Both the position numbers and the translations under genes were made by a program. Under the pieces are notes generated by a model, which worked only from the letters and a program-made list of their open reading frames with translations, was not told the origin of the DNA and did no database searches. A stretch of 10,341 nt of DNA from Anaerolineales bacterium UBA6663 (GTDB lineage: Bacteria > Chloroflexota > Anaerolineae > Anaerolineales > UBA6663): the NCBI GenBank assembly GCA_002455335.1, contig DKKP01000287.1, positions 9,920 through 20,260 of the forward strand, read 5' to 3'. Of this stretch, positions 4,888 through 10,341 are shown in pieces. Position 1 is the stretch's first letter; each line of letters starts with the position of its first letter.

Positions 4888-7188
4888 ATGACCGACCACA
4901 GCCTTCTGCAGGCCTCCGAACACGCTGCGCACGATTGGCGCGCTGCGCTTGATTTGATTCGACAGGCTGGTTCGCGCTTCAACCGTCTGGGGGCGCAGAC
5001 CTCGCTCCCCGAGGCTCTGCGCCTGATCGCCGAGACGGCGGTCCAGTTGATCGGCCCGGGCGCATCGGCCGTGATCTACCTGTTCGATGCCGACCGAAAC
5101 GCGTTCGACAAACATTCGCGTGTGTCGGCCGGCGAGAGCGAGGCACCGCACCGGGCAGGCAGCGCCACAAATGAAGACTATCCGCGCGCGAACGGCGTCG
5201 GCATGGCCGCGATCCGTTCTCGTGAACGTGTGCTTTCATACGAGAGCGGCCGTCCGTTTCACCCGCTCAAACACGCCGCCGGCATCCGCACCGCGGCCTG
5301 TTATCCGCTGCTTGTCGGCGAGCAGGCCGTCGGCGCGCTGTATCTCGATCTACGGGCTGAGCGCCGTTTCACAGAGGACGAGCTTCGACTGCTCGACACG
5401 CTTGTGGCATTGGCCGCTGTCGCGATCTACAACACACGCCAGTTCGAGGGCGTGAACCGGGCGCTCGAGCGGAAGGTCGCAGAGCTCGAACGGTTGCAGG
5501 CCGCGGCGTCGCTCATCAGCACGCGTCGCAACCTCGATGACACGCTCGCCCAGATCCTCGATAGCGCGCTGGCCTTGATTGGCGCCGAGTTTGGATCGTT
5601 CAGGCTCATGGAGCGCAAGACGAACGCGCTGCGTCTTGTGACCGTCAGCCCACCGGCCAACACCGAGGGCGATGAGCCGCTTCTGGTGGACGAAACGGGC
5701 AGCGTGATGGGCTGGGTGGCGTTCCACCGCAACACGGCCCGCATCGGGGATCTCTCGGTCGAGCCCTGGCGCGACATCTATCAACCCCTCCTGCCCGATC
5801 GCGTGATGCGCTCGGAGTTGGCTGTCCCGATTTTTGGGCCGGGCGGCTCGATGCTTGGCGTGCTGAATGTCGAGAGCCCGCGGCCGCACGCCTTTAGCAC
5901 AGACGATCAGAGCGCGCTCGAAGCGTTTGCATCACAGGCCAGCATCGCGATTCAGGAAGCGCAGTTGCTGCTCGCGATCGTCGAGATCACCGACGAACTT
6001 GCGCGTCGATCGCCGAGCCAGCTGCTCGACCTGCTGATCGAGCGCGCCTGCGACCTGCTCAACGTCGCGCACGCCGCAGTGTGGGAGGTGGATCGCGCTC
6101 AGGCCGACATGCTCGTGCTGCGGTCGGCGAACTTCGATTCGTTTGCACAATACCGGGTGCCGATCCGAGGCAGTTTGCTCGGCGAGTCGTTGCAGTCGCG
6201 CCGCCCGGTCTACACGGCGGACATGGCCAACGAGCCGCTTGTGACCCGCCGCAAACTCTCGACCCAACTCAAATGGGTCTCGGCCGTCGTGATGCCCCTG
6301 ATCGGCCGCGACGGCATCCCGCGTGGGGCGTTCGGGGTCTACAGTCAAAGCCCGCGCGTCTTCAACGATTGGGAGATGCGGCTGTTGACGGCGCTGGCCA
6401 ATCATGCGGCTGTCGCCTTTCAGCAGGCCGAAGCGCTGGCTCAGGTCAAGCTTGCGCAGGAGCGTCAGGCGGTGGCCGAGACCTTTGCGGTGCTCGGCGA
6501 TGTGGCCGCCAACCTGATTCATCGGGTCAACAACATGGTCGGCGTGATCCCGGCGTTGACCCAAAGCCTGACCGAGAAGCGCCCCGACCTACTCGGCGAT
6601 CCGTTGGCGGCCAAGAAACTGGCCGATATCGCCGCCAGCGCCCGACAGGCGATGACCACGGCCCGCGAAAGCGTGGCGTACTTGCGTCCGTTCCAGATCG
6701 GGCCGGTCAGCGTCAAGGTCGCCTATACGACGGCAATCCAGCGAATCGACCGCCCCGAGCATATCCAGATCGCGAGCGTCGGGCTGGCCCGCTTGCCGCT
6801 TGTGCTCGCCGGCGAAGAACAGCTTCGCCTTGTGCTGGTCAACCTGATCGAGAACGCGATCGAGGCCCTTGGCGAGACGCCTGGCCGGATCGTGACGCGC
6901 GGCCAGGTCGTCAGCGACATCCTTGACCCGACCACGCGCTGGGTCGAGCTCGTGATCTCGGATACCGGGCCGGGTGTGCCCGCTGAAGTGCGCGACAGGA
7001 TCTTCGACGCGACCTTCTCGACGCGAGGCGTCGGACGCAAACTGGGCTTCGGTTTGTGGTGGGTCAAGTCGTGGGTCCAGCGCTTTGGCGGCAGCATCGT
7101 GCTTGCCGATCCTTCACCAAACAGCCGGCAACAAACCGCCGGTTGCACCTTTGTCGTGCGTCTGCCGCCGGCCAAGGGCGAGAACTGA
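4888..7188 (+). CDS. Soluble three-GAF sensor histidine kinase
   Basis: The 766-residue protein has no signal peptide or membrane segment, so it should act in the cytosol. Three GAF domains follow one another (about 38-185, 212-355, 376-515), linked by short coiled-coil stretches (for example RALERKVAELERLQ, about 191-204). A dimerisation/phosphoacceptor region has His545 in LIHRVNNMVG. The HATPase domain has the N box NLIENAIEAL (Asn656), the G1 box DTGPG (692-696), the F box IFDATFSTR and the G2 box GFGLW (720-724). It should autophosphorylate in response to a small ligand, light or redox cue sensed by a GAF domain; the cue cannot be told. No Cys pattern for a bilin or Fe-S site stands out. 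The residue after the phospho-His is Arg, not the usual Glu/Asp, and the region is neither standard HisKA nor HisKA_3. The response regulator 48 nt downstream is the probable partner. Confidence 0.9.
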   Translation: MTDHSLLQASEHAAHDWRAALDLIRQAGSRFNRLGAQTSLPEALRLIAETAVQLIGPGASAVIYLFDADRNAFDKHSRVSAGESEAPHRAGSATNEDYPRANGVGMAAIRSRERVLSYESGRPFHPLKHAAGIRTAACYPLLVGEQAVGALYLDLRAERRFTEDELRLLDTLVALAAVAIYNTRQFEGVNRALERKVAELERLQAAASLISTRRNLDDTLAQILDSALALIGAEFGSFRLMERKTNALRLVTVSPPANTEGDEPLLVDETGSVMGWVAFHRNTARIGDLSVEPWRDIYQPLLPDRVMRSELAVPIFGPGGSMLGVLNVESPRPHAFSTDDQSALEAFASQASIAIQEAQLLLAIVEITDELARRSPSQLLDLLIERACDLLNVAHAAVWEVDRAQADMLVLRSANFDSFAQYRVPIRGSLLGESLQSRRPVYTADMANEPLVTRRKLSTQLKWVSAVVMPLIGRDGIPRGAFGVYSQSPRVFNDWEMRLLTALANHAAVAFQQAEALAQVKLAQERQAVAETFAVLGDVAANLIHRVNNMVGVIPALTQSLTEKRPDLLGDPLAAKKLADIAASARQAMTTARESVAYLRPFQIGPVSVKVAYTTAIQRIDRPEHIQIASVGLARLPLVLAGEEQLRLVLVNLIENAIEALGETPGRIVTRGQVVSDILDPTTRWVELVISDTGPGVPAEVRDRIFDATFSTRGVGRKLGFGLWWVKSWVQRFGGSIVLADPSPNSRQQTAGCTFVVRLPPAKGEN

Positions 7189-7200
7189 ACATCTTTGATT

Positions 7201-7215
7201 GCGGGGACTTCCCGC
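7201..7215 (+). other. Small hairpin between kinase and regulator genes
   Basis: GCGGG (7201-7205), loop GACTT, CCCGC (7211-7215) lies in the 48-nt gap before the regulator. It has five G-C pairs and no following T-tract, so it is not a terminator. It may adjust the relative expression of the two genes or mark an RNA processing site; this is a guess. Confidence 0.3.
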
Positions 7216-7236
7216 GGAAGGCTGAAGTAGAGAACC

Positions 7237-7875
7237 ATGGAAAAGCAAATCGTCCTCGTCATCGAAGACAACGCCCAGTGGCGCGAGATGTACGCCGAGC
7301 TCTTGCCTGAGCCGGCGTACGAGCTGCGCTTCGCGGCAAGCTATGCCGAGGGCCGCGGCGAGCTGCAGCGCGGCGCGTTTCATCTCGCGATCGTCGACTT
7401 GAACCTCGCCAGCACCGAGGCCCGTCAGGACAATCGCGACGGGTATCGGCTGCTGCAGGCGGCCCAGCAGCGGCGCGTGCCGACGATCGTCGTCAGCGGC
7501 ATGGATGACCCGGATGAGGTCGATCGCGCTTATGAAGAGCATGGTGTCTTCGCCTTCGTCGAGAAGGCGCTCTTCGATCGAAAGGCTTTCCAGCAATTGG
7601 CCGAAGACGCCGTCCGGCTTGGCACAACCGGGCCGGCCGATCAGGAGACCCCGGCCCAGCTGCAGGAGTTGACCGATCGCGAGCGCGAGGTGCTGCTGCT
7701 CATGGCGCAGGGCTACACCAACCGGCAGATCGGCGAGGCGCTGCTGATCACGCCCAATACGGTCAAGAAGCATGTCGACCACATCCTGCAGAAGCTGCGC
7801 GTCAGCAACCGCGCAGGCGCGGTATCGGTGGCCCTACAGGCCGGCATGCGCCCGGCCGCGCGGCCCGGAGAGTAA
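7237..7875 (+). CDS. NarL/LuxR-family response regulator
   Basis: This 212-residue protein has an N-terminal receiver domain (about 4-125) and a C-terminal LuxR-type helix-turn-helix (about 145-205). Receiver residues are complete: acidic pocket Glu10-Asp11, phosphoacceptor Asp54 in IVDLNL, Ser87 in IVVSG, and Lys110 in FVEKAL. A modest insertion (STEARQDNRDG) lies between the phosphorylation site and the next helix. The DNA-binding part reads LTDREREVLLLMAQGYTNRQ and then IGEALLITPNTVKKHVDHIL, a textbook LuxR/NarL signature. Phosphorylation by the adjacent GAF kinase probably drives dimerisation and promoter binding. It is likely in the same operon as the kinase. The Shine-Dalgarno is poor: GGAAGG at 7216-7221 is 15 nt away and only purine-rich AGTAGAGAA is closer. 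Targets are unknown. It is followed 16 nt later by a large inverted repeat. Confidence 0.94.
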   Translation: MEKQIVLVIEDNAQWREMYAELLPEPAYELRFAASYAEGRGELQRGAFHLAIVDLNLASTEARQDNRDGYRLLQAAQQRRVPTIVVSGMDDPDEVDRAYEEHGVFAFVEKALFDRKAFQQLAEDAVRLGTTGPADQETPAQLQELTDREREVLLLMAQGYTNRQIGEALLITPNTVKKHVDHILQKLRVSNRAGAVSVALQAGMRPAARPGE

Positions 7876-7891
7876 CCCGGTACCCACTGTC

Positions 7892-7945
7892 GACACACCA
7901 CACAGAAGGGGCGCGGTGTACCGCGCCCCTTCTGTGTGGTGTGTC
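7892..7945. terminator. Perfect 26-bp inverted repeat between convergent genes
   Basis: The left arm (7892-7917) and right arm (7920-7945) are exact reverse complements, 26 bp each, with only GT (7918-7919) between them. The core is AAGGGGCGCGGT against ACCGCGCCCCTT. It begins 16 nt after the regulator stop. Its right end covers two bases of the stop codon (7944-7946) of the convergent minus-strand gene. The position argues for a bidirectional transcription terminator or 3'-end stabilising hairpin. No long T-tract flanks it on either strand, so termination would not be the standard U-tract type. It could also belong to a dispersed palindromic repeat family. Confidence 0.72.
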
Positions 7946-9203
7946 AGCGTCGCAGACTGGGCAACTGCAGGCGCAAGGTCTGCCATGGGGCGAAGGTCGG
8001 CGGAGGCGCGGGAGTCGGCACAGGGCCACCAAAGCGATAGGCCCAGACGCGCGAGCCGCTGGCGTAGTCGGTGATGAAGACGAAGACGCCGTTCACCGGG
8101 TCGAAACCAATCGCGTGAAACGCCTGCGAGCCGATCGTGGTCTGCCCGGCACTCGACTGGGGCTGCATCGTTTTGCCGACCCAGGTGTTCGTGGCAGGGT
8201 CGTAGGCGTAGAATTGCCCGTCACGCACACCGCCGCCGATCACCTGGCTGACCGAGTCGTACACCCACCCACTCTCCTGCGAAGACGGCGCGTTGGCCGG
8301 CGTCGGCAACTGCACGACCGTCGAGCCTGCCCAATTGGCGCGGTCGAGGGTCACCTCGAAAACCAGCGTCGGATCGCCTCGCGCAATGTAGTACATGCGC
8401 CCAGTCGGCGGGTAATACGTCAGGTTGTTGGCATACCCCAGATTGCTGCCCAGTGGATTGGGGAATTGATCGAGCGCTTGGGTCATGGCACGCGTCGTCG
8501 GATCGAACACCCACAACCCATAGGCTCCCAAGATGATGATCTTGCCGGATGCCGGATCGTATTCGGCCGCCGAAAGGAAGTTCCAGGGCATCGTCCGCTC
8601 CTCGGTTAGCCAGGCCCCGCTGGACAAGCTGTAGGCCGAAAGCCTTGCCGCGAGGTAGAACGGATCGGACCCCGTGGTAGGGTCTATCGTCGGCGCGCAA
8701 TAGCCGGTCCCTACAGGCCCGAGGAGCATGAGGAACTCCTCGGTGTTTGGCGCGTAGACCGTCATATCGTAGGTGTGTCGTGCGAACGGGTTGCCGGTCG
8801 TTGCCCAGCGGTTGCGGGTCTTGTCCATGTTCGCAAGGGTCATATCGCTGCACAGCGTCGAAGGATAGGCGCTCGACCACTTCAAAGTGTCAAAGTCGAA
8901 GACCGAGAGATCGTCGCGGAACGTCGTCGCATGACCGCCGCCGAACATCACGAACTGATGGCGCTGCGAGTCGTAGACAAAGCCCGAGTAGTCTGTAATG
9001 CCGCGGCAGTGATCTGGCGCATCGGCCGGCTGATCGCAGTCGTAGCCTCCCAGGTCGAGCGCCGTATTCACCGGGATGGCGGCCAGCGCAGGGTTCTGCG
9101 CGGCGGCCACGGCGCGAACAGGCCCGCCGAACGATATCAACCCGAGCAGGCCAAAGAGGCCCCCGAACAAACACAGAATCACGTAGCGGCGAGTGGTGAC
9201 CAT
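7944..9203 (-). CDS. Secreted kelch-like beta-propeller protein
   Basis: The 419-residue protein starts with a basic then hydrophobic signal peptide (about 1-35, probable cleavage near AVAAA|Q). Propeller-type repeats follow, each with a YDxxxxxxxxxGG or FDPxTxxW pattern: about 73-111 (FMFGGGH-type motif, VFDFDTLKW), 143-197, 212-242 (EYDPASGKIIILGAYGLWVFDP), 261-290, 311-343 (FYAYDPATNTW) and 363-391. These resemble kelch/galactose-oxidase-like blades. Four Cys outside the signal peptide (56, 66, 118, 169) could form disulfides. A Pro/Thr linker (394-406) leads to the C-terminal tail LRLQLPSLRR. No catalytic copper ligands can be assigned, so enzyme activity is not supported; glycan or protein binding outside the cell is likelier. 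GGAG 7 nt before the ATG supports the start. It is downstream of, and 16 nt from, the right-edge gene, so probably co-transcribed with it. Confidence 0.85.
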   Translation of the reverse strand: MVTTRRYVILCLFGGLFGLLGLISFGGPVRAVAAAQNPALAAIPVNTALDLGGYDCDQPADAPDHCRGITDYSGFVYDSQRHQFVMFGGGHATTFRDDLSVFDFDTLKWSSAYPSTLCSDMTLANMDKTRNRWATTGNPFARHTYDMTVYAPNTEEFLMLLGPVGTGYCAPTIDPTTGSDPFYLAARLSAYSLSSGAWLTEERTMPWNFLSAAEYDPASGKIIILGAYGLWVFDPTTRAMTQALDQFPNPLGSNLGYANNLTYYPPTGRMYYIARGDPTLVFEVTLDRANWAGSTVVQLPTPANAPSSQESGWVYDSVSQVIGGGVRDGQFYAYDPATNTWVGKTMQPQSSAGQTTIGSQAFHAIGFDPVNGVFVFITDYASGSRVWAYRFGGPVPTPAPPPTFAPWQTLRLQLPSLRR

Positions 9204-9219
9204 CGTGATGCTCCAGGGT

Positions 9220-10341
9220 TCAGGGCAATGTATACGAGCGCCGAATGAGCGTCAGATAGATGCGCTCGGTCTGGGATGGCAAAGGCGCCGGGACCTCACC
9301 GGATGCCCGCGGCACGATCGCAAAGGCCGGCGACTCGCTGTAGCTTGGTTTGACACTGCGCGTCATGAAAACCTCCCAGGCCCAGACCCCGTTCTCGATG
9401 CCCGATTGCGCGGCCACAGCCAGGGCCGGTTGCATATTCGATGGATAGCCGGCGTCGCTCGAGGCGTATCCACTCATCTCACCGGCCTGCAACGGCGGGC
9501 TGAAGGCCTGACCCATTGCGGCGCTGCCGCACGGCTGAGCGCGAATCGCTGGCGCGATCGTCGCCTGATAGGCCTGCGCAAACGTGCCGTACACTGCGCC
9601 ACCGCTGTTGTCGCGAACGAGGAGATAGTACGGCGCGCCCGATACCCAGCACACACCAGGCGCTGTCATGCGCCCGACCGGGAAGCGCGCCTTGTACTCG
9701 AGCAAGAGCTTCCAGGAAGCGAAACCAAGATCCACGGTGTAGCCGACGGCCCAGGTGAAGAAGTCATCCTGCCAGGGTGCGACACCGCGGCCGTTCTCAT
9801 ACGCGAAGGCATACCCGCTCGGGTTGATACCGAGCGCATTGGCGCCTGGCGCCAGGAAACGTCCGGCGTAGTCGGCACGGTTGTACTCGAGCCGATCGAC
9901 GAAGTAGGCCTTGAGCGGATGCGCGTCGGGTGTGACATACGCGGCCTCGGCCAGGGCACGCAGCGCCCAGGCCTGGCCGCGGATTTGGCCCCAGTGGAGC
10001 AATCCTTGTTCGAATCCGCGATAGTACGGATTGGATTCGAGCAAGTTGTAGTTCGCCCAGAACTGCAGTTCCTCCAGGTAGTAGAAATCGCCGGTCACGA
10101 CGTAGGGCAGATACGCGAGAGACGGCTGGTGAGCCGAATCCGGGTAATACGGCGTCGCACAGTCGCCGACGCAATCTGGGAACGCCTCAGACCGTCCGGT
10201 GTTCGGATTGACCATGTCGCCCGGGTTGCCGAGCAGAGACATGTAGGGGTAGTCGGCCAGAGATACCGGTCGATCGGTGCCGCGGTCACGGTAGTGGATC
10301 GGCCAGCTGCCTGCAAGATCGCCCACGCCCAGCGTGGCGAG
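9220..10341 (-). CDS. Probable exported protein of unknown function, 5' end cut off
   Basis: The frame is open to the right edge (373 residues in the window), so the N-terminus lies outside. The GTG at 10326-10324 is not a convincing start, because natural-looking sequence (LATLGVGDLAGSWPIHYRD) continues upstream of it. The visible part is rich in aromatic residues, with helix-like segments such as QGLLHWGQIRGQAWALRAL and YVVTGDFYYLEELQFWANYN. This spacing of aromatic helices recalls alpha/alpha-toroid proteins (some glycoside hydrolases and polysaccharide lyases), but no catalytic motif was identified. One Cys pair (DCVGDC) lies near the left part of the protein. The end is a Pro-rich stretch and the tail RIYLTLIRRSYTLP, similar in style to the tail of the next gene. 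That gene starts 16 nt after this stop, suggesting one operon and a shared location. I do not recognise the family firmly. Confidence 0.72.
   Translation of the reverse strand, partial: LATLGVGDLAGSWPIHYRDRGTDRPVSLADYPYMSLLGNPGDMVNPNTGRSEAFPDCVGDCATPYYPDSAHQPSLAYLPYVVTGDFYYLEELQFWANYNLLESNPYYRGFEQGLLHWGQIRGQAWALRALAEAAYVTPDAHPLKAYFVDRLEYNRADYAGRFLAPGANALGINPSGYAFAYENGRGVAPWQDDFFTWAVGYTVDLGFASWKLLLEYKARFPVGRMTAPGVCWVSGAPYYLLVRDNSGGAVYGTFAQAYQATIAPAIRAQPCGSAAMGQAFSPPLQAGEMSGYASSDAGYPSNMQPALAVAAQSGIENGVWAWEVFMTRSVKPSYSESPAFAIVPRASGEVPAPLPSQTERIYLTLIRRSYTLP

Noticed and set aside
8221..8880. 219-codon second minus-strand frame inside the kelch gene
   Set aside because: It is Arg-rich without motifs; the overlapping frame has a signal peptide and regular propeller repeats.
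1..10341. CRISPR array, insertion sequence, tRNA or rRNA
   Set aside because: No regularly spaced direct repeats, transposase-like frame, terminal inverted repeats around a gene, cloverleaf or rRNA-like stretch was seen when reading both strands.

Overview
The window is GC-rich bacterial DNA with tightly packed genes and strong third-position GC. Three things suggest a member of the Chloroflexota (Anaerolineae-like): a secreted LysM protein with Thr/Pro-rich 'TPTPT' linkers, a soluble sensor kinase with three GAF domains, and secreted proteins ending in a short hydrophobic/basic tail of the 'xYLPLxxR' type. This assignment is inference from protein style; no rRNA or tRNA gene is present to confirm it.

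Layout, left to right. Positions 1-304 hold no gene I can call with confidence. They contain possible edge fragments, a 9-bp hairpin, and the ribosome binding site of the next gene. A plus-strand gene (305-1246) encodes an exported protein with four LysM modules. A 225-nt gap then carries a -10-like box and two overlapping hairpins, one of them a perfect 26-nt palindrome. Next come serC (1472-2578) and serA (2582-4171), 3 nt apart, which together correspond to the first two steps of the phosphorylated serine pathway. SerC looks intact. The SerA-like protein keeps the full-length fold, including the C-terminal ACT domain, but has replaced the catalytic His and the substrate-binding Arg.

After serA, a 147-nt gap contains the best promoter in the window (TTGACA-17-TAGCAT). 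It is followed by a terminator-like hairpin whose T-tract ends two bases before the start codon of a GNAT acetyltransferase gene (4319-4882). A second plus-strand unit follows directly: a cytosolic three-GAF histidine kinase (4888-7188) and a NarL/LuxR-type response regulator (7237-7875). The spacing suggests that acetyltransferase, kinase and regulator are co-transcribed.

The plus-strand block ends at a perfect 26-bp inverted repeat with a 2-nt loop (7892-7945), shared with the 3' end of an oppositely oriented unit. That minus-strand unit encodes two probable surface or exported proteins. The upstream gene is cut by the right window edge (9220-10341) and may be an alpha/alpha-toroid-like protein. 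The downstream gene (7944-9203) encodes a kelch/galactose-oxidase-like beta-propeller with a signal peptide. They are 16 nt apart and end in similar tails.

No CRISPR array, insertion sequence, tRNA or rRNA was seen. The points most worth a second look are the SerA-like protein with an altered active site beside an intact SerC, and the promoter/hairpin/start-codon arrangement in front of the acetyltransferase gene.
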